Positions 36,336 through 45,700 of a stretch of DNA of 64,000 nt are shown here, piece by piece (position 1 is the stretch's first letter; every line of letters begins with the position of its first letter). This stretch comes from CAZSSM01 sp964609385. Lineage in GTDB: Bacteria > Planctomycetota > Planctomycetia > Isosphaerales > Isosphaeraceae. The stretch covers positions 1 to 64,000 of the forward strand of contig CAZSSM010000020.1 of assembly GCA_964609385.1 (NCBI GenBank), read 5' to 3'. The notes below the pieces were generated by a model. It was not told the origin of the DNA. It did not search any database and saw only the letters and a list, made by a program, of their open reading frames with translations. The position numbers were made by a program, and so were the translations under genes.

Positions 36336-37025
36336 TTAGGCGACCCGCTTCCGGCGCATCCGGTGAACCAGCCCGGAGCCGACCAAGGCCGACGATCCCA
36401 GAAGGATGAGCGTCGAGGGCTCAGGAATGATCGCGGCCGGTGTCGCGTAGACCGCATACGAGTTCAACGTGCTCGACGGGCTGGTCGGCGGTGCGAACCC
36501 ATCACCGAAGCGATAGCCGGCGTCGCTGGCGATCCCCGTCGGCGTGATCCCGGAGCTATCGGCCAACCAAAGAAACGAGTCGGCTCCCAACGCATCATTG
36601 GTTAAGACCAGCCAGTAGGTGGTTCCAGCCTCAAGCGTGAAGGTGTCTGGCGTCGTGAAAACGAACGTGTCGATGCCCGGCACCACCAACGGCGCCTCCA
36701 GGCTCAGCAGCGATGAGCCGGGGTTCCCCCCCTGGTCATCGTAAAGCCCCAGGACCGGGACGCTTCCGGTGTTGGCAAACTCCAAGCGGAGTTCGACCGA
36801 ATCCAGGGTGTAATCGATTCCGGTCGGCATCGTGAAGCCGGCCGCCTTGCTGCTAAACACGTCGCCGGTCCCACCGCCGACTTGTCCCCCGCCCGCCGGA
36901 GCGTTGATGAAGGTCCGTGACAGATCGTCGCCGGGCAGGTTGCTGATCAGGACCTGACTCGCATGGACCTCAACGGCGCACACCAAGTTGATCACAACGG
37001 TGATCGTGAGCAATGATCGAGGCAT
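36336..37025 (-). CDS. PEP-CTERM protein with choice-of-anchor-like domain
   Basis: A 229-residue secreted protein. Signal peptide MPRSLLTITVVINLVCAVEVHA; C-terminal sorting signal IPEPSTLILLGSSALVGSG followed by HRMRRKRVA. The middle is a beta-sandwich of the choice-of-anchor/PEP-CTERM type: AAGFTMPTGIDYTLDSVELRL, PVLGLYDDQGGNPGSSLLS, TFTLEAGTTYWLVLTND. No exosortase is in the window. Faces the DUF1501 gene. Confidence 0.88.
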   Translation of the reverse strand: MPRSLLTITVVINLVCAVEVHASQVLISNLPGDDLSRTFINAPAGGGQVGGGTGDVFSSKAAGFTMPTGIDYTLDSVELRLEFANTGSVPVLGLYDDQGGNPGSSLLSLEAPLVVPGIDTFVFTTPDTFTLEAGTTYWLVLTNDALGADSFLWLADSSGITPTGIASDAGYRFGDGFAPPTSPSSTLNSYAVYATPAAIIPEPSTLILLGSSALVGSGLVHRMRRKRVA

Positions 37026-37353
37026 CCCTCGATTCTCCCCGAAATCGTTCGTACGTGAAACGTCATGGGTGCTGCGACAACACTGCGGTCAACAGCGCAT
37101 GACAATTTGATTGAATGGAGAAGGTGATGCCAAGATAGCGAGCGTCCTTGAACCGCTTCAACGAAATCCGAAACAAAATTCAATTGGCCTGTTTCTTTTT
37201 CCCAACATCCGTGATGAGAACGCGTTACGATGGGCCCGCCTGCCCGGAACATCAGGCGACATGACGATGCGCAAGGGGACGGACCCACCCACAGGCACGC
37301 TGTTCCAGCGGCCCGATTGCCGTTTTCGAATCGAAAACCCCAAGGACACGATC

Positions 37354-38550
37354 ATGCAAAACATGGTCATCTTGAGCGGCCTGGTGCTCCTCACCGTCGC
37401 GCCGCTCGCCGCTCAGACCCCGCCCACGGGCCCCCACGTCCACGGCGACGAGGCGCGCGTCCTGGGCCTGGACGTGGCGACGCTGGAACAGATCGACCGG
37501 TTACTGCAGGAGCAGACCGAATCACAAGAGGTCGCCGGTGTCGTCGCTCTGATCGGTCGTGGCGAGGGTCTCGGCTACTTCGAGGCCTTTGGACTTCGCG
37601 ACCTCGAAGCGGGCGATCCGATGGACCGCGACGCCCTGTTCCGAATCTATTCGATGACCAAGCCGATCGTCGCGGTGGCGGCGATGTCGCTCTGGCAGGA
37701 GGATCGCTTCGACCTCGACGAGCCGATCGCCGACCGCCTGCCCGAGTGGCGCGCGGTGACCGTCGAGGCCGACGGTGGACCGGTCCCGGCCGAGCAACCG
37801 ATCACCCCCCGCCATCTGATGACCCACAGCTCGGGGCTTAACTACAGCCCGGTCCGCGGCATGTCCCAGCCCGGACTGACCGTCGCCGATTTCTCCGAGC
37901 GGATCGCCCAACGCCCTTTGCGGTTCCAGCCCGGAACCTCCTACCAGTACGGCTACTCCATCGACGTCCTGGGCCGCTATCTTGAGGCGGTCGCCGATCA
38001 GCCGCTCGACGTGATCCTGTCGGAACGCATCTTCGAGCCGCTGGGCATGGAGGAGACCGGCTTCTGGGTCGAGGACCCGGCCGACACCGAGCGGATCGCC
38101 CAGATGATCCGACGGCCCGAGCCCGGCCGGCTCGTCCCCGGTCGGCGCCCCGACGACCTGCTCGAGGAGCCGACCTTGCTGATGGGCGGCCAAGGCCTGG
38201 TCTCCAATGCGGCCGACTACGCGCGGTTCTGCCGGATGCTGGTCCGCGGCGGCGAACTCGACGGCGTGCGCGTCCTCGAGACCGAGACGGTCGACCTGAT
38301 GTTCACCGAGCAGCTCGAGCCGATCGGTCGGAGTTACGGGCTCGGCGGCGCTGTCGACGGGCGAGGCCGCTACAGTTGGGGCGGTGCGGCGGGAACCCGC
38401 TTCTTCGTCGATCGCCGCAACGACCTGTTCACCGTCTTCATGATCCAGGCCCAGCGCTATCAGCCGCCGACCTACGGCCTCTTCCAGCCGCTCGTCGAGC
38501 AGGCCATCGCCCCGGCCCCGACCGAGCCAATCGGCGCTCCGTCTAACTGA
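37354..38550 (+). CDS. Secreted serine hydrolase, beta-lactamase/PBP4* family
   Basis: A 398-residue protein. I chose the ATG at 37354 (AAGGA upstream) because it begins a clean signal peptide (MVILSGLVLLTVAPLAAQ); the frame is open 243 bp further upstream. The catalytic Ser-x-x-Lys is S100-M-T-K103 (YSMTK). The second motif, normally YxN, is YQYGYSIDVLG here, with Tyr where Asn is expected; this substitution is common in esterase-like members. A HLMTHSSGL segment and a C-terminal GLGGAV with GGAAGTRFFVD (in place of the KTG/HxG triad) complete the fold. Likely an esterase or peptidase, not a resistance enzyme. Confidence 0.88.
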   Translation: MQNMVILSGLVLLTVAPLAAQTPPTGPHVHGDEARVLGLDVATLEQIDRLLQEQTESQEVAGVVALIGRGEGLGYFEAFGLRDLEAGDPMDRDALFRIYSMTKPIVAVAAMSLWQEDRFDLDEPIADRLPEWRAVTVEADGGPVPAEQPITPRHLMTHSSGLNYSPVRGMSQPGLTVADFSERIAQRPLRFQPGTSYQYGYSIDVLGRYLEAVADQPLDVILSERIFEPLGMEETGFWVEDPADTERIAQMIRRPEPGRLVPGRRPDDLLEEPTLLMGGQGLVSNAADYARFCRMLVRGGELDGVRVLETETVDLMFTEQLEPIGRSYGLGGAVDGRGRYSWGGAAGTRFFVDRRNDLFTVFMIQAQRYQPPTYGLFQPLVEQAIAPAPTEPIGAPSN

Positions 38551-38810
38551 TCAGCCGATCCTTTTGAGGTCCGTGAGTCCAGACGCATTGGAATGGGATG
38601 GGAACCGTGGTCGACTTCGGAGATGACCGACCGGGGATCGGGCCGATTCGGAGCCCAGGTCCTCGGCGGTGTCAGAGGCGTCTCATCACATCAACGGGAT
38701 CACCTATCGAACGAATCACTAGGCTCGACCGCTATTGTTCCTCGTCGAGTCCCGGCTCGGATGGCTGTCGACTCCCGGCGAGCCCTCCGAACCGATCTCC
38801 CCAGTGCCTA

Positions 38811-40850
38811 TCAGTCCTCAGCCATGAATCTCCCAAAGATATCGACGTTGGTCACACGGTTGGTTTCATGAAAATAACTTCCGTGCGAGCACGTGGGATC
38901 CACTACCCCGAACCAACCGGCCCGGCACCCGAACGGCTCCAATCCGACGAAGTCGCGAGATCTGGGGACCTCGTAATGGGTTGAGATCGCCCCGCCGACG
39001 GGATCCCAATCGGCATCGAGGTTGATCCAGCGGTCGACCATCGCGGGCCTGCGCCCGTCCGTGGTCCGCCCGAAGAGATTCCAACGCACCATCGGGATGC
39101 TCAAGGCGGCCCCGACGGTGAACAGGTTCGCGACTCGACCGGGGCTCGACCCGCGCCCGGCCAATGCGCGGAGGCCTTCATAGGCCACGACCGCCCCCCA
39201 GCTATGACTGATCACATCGAGCACCGCGCCCCGTCGGAGCAAGGGGCCGACGATCTCGAAAAACCTGCTCAAGATCGCATCGCGGGTCTCGTCCTGGAGC
39301 ATGTATCGGACGAAGTCGTCGATGCCGCCCAGGTCGATCGCCCCGCGGACAGCACGGGGCAAGTCGGGAGATCCCGTCGTGGGCGGGTCCCCCCGAAGCT
39401 CCGGCCGATCGGGATCGCTCTGGGCCGCCTCCAAGCGCGCATCGTACCGGCCGTTCAGATAGGCCCTGAGTTCCTGGGCCAGGGCCTTCATCTCGTCGGT
39501 GGACTCGGTGTCTCGATTCGGCAACTGGCGCGATCGCAACTGCCGCGCGTTTACCAGGTCAGCCCAAACGACCTCGAAACGCCTCCGATCCCGGAGCCCA
39601 CGGTTCTCACGGTATCTCGTCAACGCGGACCACCATGAGTTGGAGAAGCCGTCCACGTGTCGTCCGATCCCATGCACATAGACGATACAGCGCTCGCCGG
39701 CGCGGACGTCGGCGATATCCGCAGCGCGCAATCCGTCGGCCGCATCGAGGGTCCGGGGGAGACCCGATTCCCGGATCGCCTCGGTCAAGTCGCGGACCGA
39801 AGCGACCAGCGCGGAGAGGTCTCCGGAGTCGAGGCCCGAGCCGGCCGGCCTCGACTGCTTGGGTATCGGCCGCGGCCTGGCCCGGAGGAACGTTCCCGAC
39901 ACGCCGTTGGGTTCGAGCTTCGGGGTCTGATTATAGCGCTCATCGCTCAGACGTCGGGTCACCTCGCGGACCACCTCGCCGATCGCGCGGGTCGGCGCCT
40001 CGTCGAGCACATCGAAGAGGTTCTTGGTGAACGCCCCATAGTAGTCGGTATCGATGAAGGCATCGTGGGACTTCTGATCGTCCTGGCAGCCGGAGAGGGC
40101 GACGTGATTCATCTCCGCCTCCTCGCCATCGCGGGTCGACAGGAGTCCTCGGACGGACCGTCGTCGTTCGACGCGGAGCTGGATCTCGACCGGCGGCGGT
40201 GCGAACCGGACCAGGGAGACGGCGCGGGCGGCCCGAGACGTGTTCGGGCGGTCCGCCGCGAAGACGAATCGCTCGAGGTCCCGATTCAAGCTGGCCCCGC
40301 GGAGACGGCCGATCCGCTCCAGATCACGACTGCGCGTCATGGACCGGGCCAGCGTGACGACCGGGTCGAACAGCGGGGCATCGCCCTCGCCGTCCCAAGC
40401 GTCCCCCGGCCTCGGGACCTCGCGTGTCCCGCTACCCGAATGACAGCAGTCCAGGATCACCGTGAGCGTCGAGGATTCGGGCTTGTCTCGGGTCCATCGT
40501 CTCAGGTCGTCGTCGAGCAGATAACTCGTCCGCTCCGACCAATCCATGTCATGCAGGCAGAGCAGCTCGTCGTACGGCTCGTCGCCGCTGTCGTCGGCCA
40601 CATATGAGCCGTGCCCAGAGAAATGCAGGAGGAGCGGTTCGTCCGGCCCCGCTTCGCGATAGAGCCAATCCATTCCATCCACGACGTTGTCGAGGATCGC
40701 CTCCGAGTCCTCGAGCGTCCGGATGTCACGATCGTCGAAGCCGAAATGTTCCCGGAGCAACTGGCCGATCAATTCAGTATCGTTGACGCAGCCTCTGAGA
40801 TCCGACAAATTCTTGTACGCGTTGATTCCAATCAATAGTGCCTTGCCCAT
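38811..40850 (-). CDS. Caspase-like protease fused to a C-terminal alpha/beta-hydrolase
   Basis: A 679-residue protein with two enzymatic modules. The N-terminal peptidase C14 (metacaspase-like) domain starts KALLIGINAYKNLSDLRGCVND; the catalytic dyad is H80 in LHFSGHGSY and Cys in TVILDCCHSGSG (C136 likely nucleophile). The middle (about 160-380) includes HVALSGCQDDQKSHD, GAFTKNLFDVLDE, the usual end of the caspase fold. The C-terminal part starts near 390 with CIVYVHGIGRHVDGF and has the nucleophile elbow VISHSWGAVVAYEGL (near 546-550), then VDRWINLDADWDPVGG (Asp) and SHGSYFHETN (His). This is a lipase/esterase-like domain. No signal peptide or membrane segment. The fused order suggests that cleavage could control the hydrolase. 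Monocistronic, with an AT-rich upstream region. Confidence 0.87.
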   Translation of the reverse strand: MGKALLIGINAYKNLSDLRGCVNDTELIGQLLREHFGFDDRDIRTLEDSEAILDNVVDGMDWLYREAGPDEPLLLHFSGHGSYVADDSGDEPYDELLCLHDMDWSERTSYLLDDDLRRWTRDKPESSTLTVILDCCHSGSGTREVPRPGDAWDGEGDAPLFDPVVTLARSMTRSRDLERIGRLRGASLNRDLERFVFAADRPNTSRAARAVSLVRFAPPPVEIQLRVERRRSVRGLLSTRDGEEAEMNHVALSGCQDDQKSHDAFIDTDYYGAFTKNLFDVLDEAPTRAIGEVVREVTRRLSDERYNQTPKLEPNGVSGTFLRARPRPIPKQSRPAGSGLDSGDLSALVASVRDLTEAIRESGLPRTLDAADGLRAADIADVRAGERCIVYVHGIGRHVDGFSNSWWSALTRYRENRGLRDRRRFEVVWADLVNARQLRSRQLPNRDTESTDEMKALAQELRAYLNGRYDARLEAAQSDPDRPELRGDPPTTGSPDLPRAVRGAIDLGGIDDFVRYMLQDETRDAILSRFFEIVGPLLRRGAVLDVISHSWGAVVAYEGLRALAGRGSSPGRVANLFTVGAALSIPMVRWNLFGRTTDGRRPAMVDRWINLDADWDPVGGAISTHYEVPRSRDFVGLEPFGCRAGWFGVVDPTCSHGSYFHETNRVTNVDIFGRFMAED

Positions 40851-41160
40851 GATGATCGGACCTCGTCGGTACGTTGTCGCTTCCGGCTCGATAAGCGATG
40901 AAACGCAAACTCCAGATGAACTATCGCTAAACTTAGCAGTTTGACTCTAGCAAGACAATAGGTTGTCTGTTACGAACAAATCGTCCAAGGAGGTCTGCAA
41001 CACAGGTCGATCGACCCTCCTTTGGATGACCGCGCCCGGATCGACGGCGTTCGCCGACCCGATCGGAGGCTCGAGTCGGGGCGTGGGGCGGATGGTCGTC
41101 GGCGATCCACCGGATCGTGGTGCTGACCTCGAACGGCTTGGCCGTGGCCGATCGGGCCGA
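40851..41160. other. Spacer with AT-rich promoter-like part
   Basis: The first 130 bp, upstream of the caspase gene, are AT-rich; a GAGGT ribosome binding site lies 9 nt before its start. No gene is seen. Confidence 0.45.
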
Positions 41161-42039
41161 TCAGCCTCGGTTCGCTCGAAGCCCGAAGGCGCCGGCCATG
41201 AGCCGATCCAACCAGCGGTCCGGCAAGAGCCTCGGGATCGTCCAGTTCCGGAGCCGACCCTTCAAGACCACGTAGCGTGCCTTGGGCTGGGGTTGGCTCA
41301 AGGCCGTCTCGACCACCTCGGCGATCGCCTCAGGGGGCAACCCCGAGCGTTCCAGGTCTTCGGCATGGGCCAGGAACCTGCGGATCGGCTCGGCGAACGG
41401 TGTCCCCTCGTAACGGGTCATGTCGAGCGCCTGGGTCTTGGCCCAGATCGGGGTCCGGACCGCGCCCGGCTCGATCACCACGACGTCGATGCCTTGAATC
41501 ATCAGTTCGCGGCGGAGGCCATCGGAATACGCCTCCAAGGCATGCTTGGAGGCCTGGTAGGCGGCGATGAACGGCGCCACGAGCCGGCCACCGACCGAGC
41601 TGATATTGATGATCCGCCCGGCTGGACGTCCGTCGGTCGCCTCCAATAGCGGGACGAACGCCTGCGCGACGATCACCGGCCCCAACCCGTTGACCAGCAG
41701 GATCTGCCGGATCTCCTCGATCGGCATATGAGTCAGGGGCCCGCCGCCGGGCATCCCGGCGTTATTGATCAGCCCCCAGAGCGGAACGCCGTCCAACGCC
41801 TCACCGACCTGTGCGGCGGCCCGCGCGATCGCCGACTCGTCCAAGACGTCGAACTGGAGCGGGACGAACGCCGGTCCGAACCGCTCGGCCAGCCGACGCG
41901 CATCGTCCTCGCGACGGACGCTGCCGAAGACGCGAACGCCCCGGCCGATCAGCCGTTCAGCGATCGCCTGGCCGATCCCGCTGGAGACGCCGGTCACGAC
42001 CACGCTTTTCAGATCTTCGGGGCGTTCCGTCATGCTCAT
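41161..42039 (-). CDS. Short-chain dehydrogenase/reductase (second of a pair)
   Basis: A 292-residue classical SDR. Cofactor-binding TGVSSGIGQAIAE at the N-terminus, NNAG motif (LINNAGMPGGG), catalytic Ser in INISSVGGR, and the YxxxK pair in YQASKHALEAYSD. A C-terminal extension of about 40 residues is typical of the steroid/retinol-type cis-acting SDRs. The start overlaps the previous stop by 4 bp. Substrate unknown. Confidence 0.9.
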   Translation of the reverse strand: MSMTERPEDLKSVVVTGVSSGIGQAIAERLIGRGVRVFGSVRREDDARRLAERFGPAFVPLQFDVLDESAIARAAAQVGEALDGVPLWGLINNAGMPGGGPLTHMPIEEIRQILLVNGLGPVIVAQAFVPLLEATDGRPAGRIINISSVGGRLVAPFIAAYQASKHALEAYSDGLRRELMIQGIDVVVIEPGAVRTPIWAKTQALDMTRYEGTPFAEPIRRFLAHAEDLERSGLPPEAIAEVVETALSQPQPKARYVVLKGRLRNWTIPRLLPDRWLDRLMAGAFGLRANRG

Positions 42040-42899
42040 GGCCGCGTCTCCGTCTCCGATCGACTCGTCGTACCCGCACCCGCGACGGTCGCGTGCGTGC
42101 GGAGAACCCTGAGGATCATCGAGCGCCAGAGGGCATCGGGCAACACGCGACGGAGCCAGAGGTACGGCCCCGGCTTGGCCGGATAGCGGAGCCTCGAGGT
42201 GCCGTCGGTCGCCGCCCGATAGATCACCGAGGCCACCGACTCCGGGCCAGGCAGGGCGTCGGAGAGCGACTCGGTGAAGCGGCGGAACCGGCTCAGGCCC
42301 GGCTCGTAATCGGGATGCATCGCCCAGCGGATCGAGCGGGTCAGGAAGTCGGTCCGGATCCCGCCCGGCTCGATCAGCTTGATCCGGACCCCATGGTCGG
42401 CCAACTCATAGCGCATCGACTCGCTGAGGCCCTCCACGGCGAACTTCGAGCTGTGGTAGACCGAGTTGTAGGGGAACCCGATCCGGCCGCCGATCGAAGA
42501 GACGTTGATCACCACGCCGGTCCCGCGTCGACGCATCGACGGCAGGACCGCTCGGGTCACCGCCATCAGGCCGAACACGTTCGTCTCGAACTGATGACGG
42601 ATCTGCTCCTCGTCGAACGCCTCCAATGGACCGGCCAGCCCGTAGCCGGCGTTGTTGACCACCACGTCGATCGGCCCGAACCGCTCGACTACTGCCGCGA
42701 CCGCTCCGTCGATCGACTCCCGGTCGTTCACGTCCAGCCGAGGTCGGAAGAGCCGATCGTCCACGCCCGGCATCCCCAACGGATCGGCAGACGATCCCCG
42801 TTGCGTCGCTGCGACCCGCCAGCCCCGCTCGAGGAAAAACGAGGCCGTCGCGCGACCGATCCCCGTCGACGTGCCCGTGATCAAGACCGTCCCCACCAT
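42036..42899 (-). CDS. Short-chain dehydrogenase/reductase (first of a pair)
   Basis: A 287-residue classical SDR: LITGTSTGIGRATASF, VVNNAGYGLAGP, VINVSSIGGRIGFP and YHSSKFAVEGLSES. The ATG at 42899 has AGGGG 6 nt upstream; an ATG two codons earlier at 42905 directly abuts this site and is less likely. It is the promoter-proximal gene of the pair and lies back-to-back with the MarR gene, 60 bp away. Confidence 0.9.
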   Translation of the reverse strand: MVGTVLITGTSTGIGRATASFFLERGWRVAATQRGSSADPLGMPGVDDRLFRPRLDVNDRESIDGAVAAVVERFGPIDVVVNNAGYGLAGPLEAFDEEQIRHQFETNVFGLMAVTRAVLPSMRRRGTGVVINVSSIGGRIGFPYNSVYHSSKFAVEGLSESMRYELADHGVRIKLIEPGGIRTDFLTRSIRWAMHPDYEPGLSRFRRFTESLSDALPGPESVASVIYRAATDGTSRLRYPAKPGPYLWLRRVLPDALWRSMILRVLRTHATVAGAGTTSRSETETRP

Positions 42900-42923
42900 G
42901 ATCATCCCCTGTTTGCCGCACGA

Positions 42924-42949
42924 AATAATTTGAACTCGAATAGTTTATT
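42924..42949. promoter_or_regulatory. Imperfect dyad in the MarR-SDR divergent promoter region
   Basis: AATAA and TTATT flank a 16-nt centre in the 60-bp AT-rich gap between the divergent genes. MarR regulators usually bind inverted repeats exactly here, but this dyad is weak. Confidence 0.25.
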
Positions 42950-42959
42950 GGAGAACCAG

Positions 42960-43391
42960 ATGACCGTCAATCCGCCCCACCTCCTCTCGCCCTGGGAGCA
43001 CCTCCACCTGCAGATGCGGGTCTTGCAGGCGGTGATGTCCGAGGCTGAGCCAGCCCTGGCCGAACTCGGCCTGGACAGTAAGGGGTTCTTTCTGCTCTGC
43101 GTCCTGGAAGAGCATCCCAGCCCCGCCGCCGCGGCCGAGGCCCTCATGCTGCCTCGACCCACCGCCACCAGCCTGATCAAGCGGGCCGAGGCGGCCGGTC
43201 ATCTCCAACGACGGACCGTCCCCGGCGACCTCCGCCGTTTCCACCTCTCGCTGACCGATCAGGGACGCCAAGCCCGAGAGCGCGGACAGCAGATCCTCGA
43301 CCAGGTTGTCGGCCGTCGACTGGCCAGGCTCGACCACCAGCAACGCGTCGCCCTGGAAGACACCCTCAAGCGAATCGCCGAGACCCCATAA
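42960..43391 (+). CDS. MarR-family transcriptional regulator
   Basis: A 143-residue winged-helix regulator. The helix-turn-helix is AAAAEALMLPRPTATSLIKRAEAAGHL, followed by the wing VPGDLRRFHLSLTDQGRQARE and the C-terminal dimerisation helix. The ATG at 42960 has GGAG at 6-nt spacing; a very long open frame upstream is antisense to the SDR genes and rejected. Divergent placement suggests that it controls the SDR pair and itself, responding to a small molecule. Family length is about 140-150, so this is full length. Confidence 0.92.
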   Translation: MTVNPPHLLSPWEHLHLQMRVLQAVMSEAEPALAELGLDSKGFFLLCVLEEHPSPAAAAEALMLPRPTATSLIKRAEAAGHLQRRTVPGDLRRFHLSLTDQGRQARERGQQILDQVVGRRLARLDHQQRVALEDTLKRIAETP

Positions 43392-43571
43392 CCCTCCCTC
43401 GGACCCGACACCATCCCTGCGGTCGCAGTGTTCTAAAGTCCCCACAATGGTTCGATGGAACCCCGACGCCCGGGTCGGTCCGAGAACCAGGGGCAAACCG
43501 TCCCTCAGCCTATCGGCCGCCCCAACCGCTCGAACCTCCCAAAGGACCTGCAACGCGAGAGGCCTCGAACG

Positions 43572-44018
43572 ATGCTGACCGTCGAGTGGAACGACAGTTA
43601 CGCCACCGGGGAGCCGCTGGTCGACCAGCAACACAAGACCCTGTTTCAGAACGTGGCCCGACTTGGACGATTAAGCGCCGAGAAGGATCCCGACCAGATC
43701 CAGGAGATCCTCGAGTACCTCAACACCTACGTGGCCAATCACTTCCACTATGAGGAGCGGTGCATGGAGCGTTATCGATGCCCGCTGGCCGCCCAGAACA
43801 AGACGGCCCACGAACGGTTCATCCGGACCGTCGGCGCCTTCACGCGTCGGGTCGAGGCCGAGGGACTCAACCAAGCCCTCGTCGACGACCTCGTCCATAC
43901 CGTCAACGCTTGGTTGATCAGCCACATCTGCAAGGTCGACGTCGACATCAAGAAGTGCCGGAACTTGGCCAAAAACTGCCGGGAAGCCCCGACGGGCCCC
44001 AAGTCGGCCGCTGGGTAA
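43572..44018 (+). CDS. Bacteriohemerythrin-like protein lacking one canonical ligand
   Basis: A 148-residue single-domain hemerythrin. The expected start LTVEWNDSYATG is followed by H21 (DQQHKTLF), then NHFHYEERCM (His57 and Glu61), NKTAHERF and WLISHICKVD (HxxxxD). The usual motif is HxxxH before ERF, but the first position here is Asn (N76) and only H80 remains, so one of the standard seven iron ligands is replaced. Bacteriohemerythrins store or deliver oxygen or iron with a mu-oxo di-iron site. The substitution may leave an open coordination place. Single gene; faces the ion-channel-like gene. Confidence 0.88.
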   Translation: MLTVEWNDSYATGEPLVDQQHKTLFQNVARLGRLSAEKDPDQIQEILEYLNTYVANHFHYEERCMERYRCPLAAQNKTAHERFIRTVGAFTRRVEAEGLNQALVDDLVHTVNAWLISHICKVDVDIKKCRNLAKNCREAPTGPKSAAG

Positions 44019-44065
44019 TGACGACCCCAACGCACGGCCGTCAACTTCTCCCCATCCATGGACGT

Positions 44066-44155
44066 TTTTCGGCTACGGACGTCTTCGTGAAGCGTATAAT
44101 TTTCTTGGTCTAAAGCCGAAAATTAGCATCCGAAAGATATCTTTTTTATCGGCTT
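44066..44155. terminator. Possible bidirectional terminator region
   Basis: Two overlapping inverted repeats lie between convergent genes: TTTTCGGCT with AGCCGAAAA (44066-44074 and 44114-44122), and AAGCCGA with TCGGCTT (44113-44119 and 44149-44155), the latter close to a T-run (CTTTTTTATC). They can only form one at a time, depending on direction. Confidence 0.38.
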
Positions 44156-44924
44156 ATGCCGATTCGATCCGGCGTGTCTCTTTCGGGTTGGGATCGCCGC
44201 CCGAGCGGGATTGTTCGTCGTGCTCGCGTTGTCCTTCGAGGTCATCGGGGCGATGGTCGAGCCGCTCAAGGACGTCGCGATGGCCATAGACGATCAACGT
44301 CTGCTCGGGTTCGATGACGGTCTCCCGGTCGGGGACCCCCAGGTAATCGCCGCCGGGCCGGGTGATCCCCAAGACGAGCACGCCCTCATCACGCAGGCGG
44401 AGATGGCCTAGCGAGCGGCCCGCCAACCAGTCGCCCGCCTTGACCTGCAGTTCGGCCACGACGAAGTCGCCCGAGAGATGCATCAACCGATGGAGGTCGC
44501 TATGCACCAGCCCCGTGTGGTCGCGGAGGAACCGGCTCAGCGCGATCCGGAGCCGACGCTCGAACCACGCGCTGGTGGCGACCGCCCAGAGCAGCAGCAT
44601 GCCCAGCAGGAGCACGCCGATCCGGACGGATAGGGATCCCTGCTCCGCATCGACGCGCAGAAAACCCAGCACGATCGTGGCGAAGATCGTCACGATCCCC
44701 CCGTTACGAAGAATCATCAGCCAGGTTACGATCCGTCGACGGACCGGATGGTTGACCACCTTCTCCGATTCGCTGGTCGTGAACCCCGTCCCGGTCAGGG
44801 CCGAACGCGCCTGAAACGCCGCCATGCTTCTCGGCAGGCCAGTCAGCGTCAGGGCGATCGTCGCGATCCGGACCAGGATCAGCGACAAGATCAAGATTAA
44901 GACCAATGAAATCACCGCAATCAT
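44154..44924 (-). CDS. Membrane protein with C-terminal RCK/TrkA-C domain
   Basis: A 256-residue protein with three predicted membrane segments: one at the N-terminus (ISLVLILILSLILVRIATIAL), one near 70-90 and one near 100-120. The soluble C-terminal half has a TrkA-C/RCK_C fold: VVAELQVKAGDWLAGRSLGHL, GVLVLGITRPGGDYLGVPDRE and EQTLIVYGHRDVLERL. RCK_C domains bind ligands or ions and gate K+ channels or transporters. No pore-type filter (TVGYG) is evident, so it is not itself a canonical channel. Possibly a regulatory subunit. Single gene. Confidence 0.8.
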   Translation of the reverse strand: MIAVISLVLILILSLILVRIATIALTLTGLPRSMAAFQARSALTGTGFTTSESEKVVNHPVRRRIVTWLMILRNGGIVTIFATIVLGFLRVDAEQGSLSVRIGVLLLGMLLLWAVATSAWFERRLRIALSRFLRDHTGLVHSDLHRLMHLSGDFVVAELQVKAGDWLAGRSLGHLRLRDEGVLVLGITRPGGDYLGVPDRETVIEPEQTLIVYGHRDVLERLDHRPDDLEGQREHDEQSRSGGDPNPKETRRIESA

Positions 44925-45103
44925 TACCTACGACTCCGGTCAACCCTCTCCGAACGATTTGTCCTCGTCGAACTGCGACCGACCAACTGCCGCAACCGCG
45001 GTGCCAAACCGCGACGCTCCCGCTTGACCGAGATCATCCCTTACTATACAAATGATGCCAATTCGACCGGGTCGGGCCGTGCCTCGGTCCGAGAAGGATC
45101 GCT

Positions 45104-45700
45104 AGGAGCAACCGATGAGCACGATCGACAAGACCAACATCACCACCCAAGACGTCGTCTACCCCGACTCCGACGGGCTCCCCATGGCCGACAATACCCT
45201 CCAGTTCCGATGGATCGTCACCATCAAAGAAGGGCTCGAAGCCCTCTTCCGCCAACGAAACGACGTCTTCGTCGCCGGTGACCTCCTCTGGTACCCCGTC
45301 CAGGGAGACCCCAAAGTCCGAAGAGCCCCCGACGCCTTGGTCGCCTTCGGACGACCCAAGCGAGAACGCCGATCCTACATCCAGCACGAGGAAGCAGGCG
45401 TCGCACCTCAGGTCGTCTTCGAGGTCCTCTCCCCCAACAACACCCCCCAGGAAATGCGTGAGAAACGCCTCTTCTATCAGACCTACGGTGTCGAGGAGTA
45501 TTATCAATACGACCCCGACAGCGGCGAACTGCTGGGTTGGATCCGCGTGGACGACACTTTGGAGCCGATCGCGGTGATGCGGGGCTGGGTCAGTCCGCGG
45601 CTGGACGTCACCTTCGACCTGGAGGGGGTCGACCTGGTGATGACTCGGCCCGACGGGCAGCGGTTCCTCTCCGTCCAACAGATCGACCAAGAGAGGATCC
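45104..45700. repeat. Direct repeat of about 597 bp, left copy
   Basis: From the ribosome binding site of Uma2 coiled-coil copy 1 to the codons before its coil; recurs 834 bp to the right. Confidence 0.85.

Noticed and set aside
41811..42959. Long N-terminal extension of the MarR frame
   Set aside because: It is antisense to the two SDR genes; the MarR domain begins at 42960 with a good ribosome binding site.
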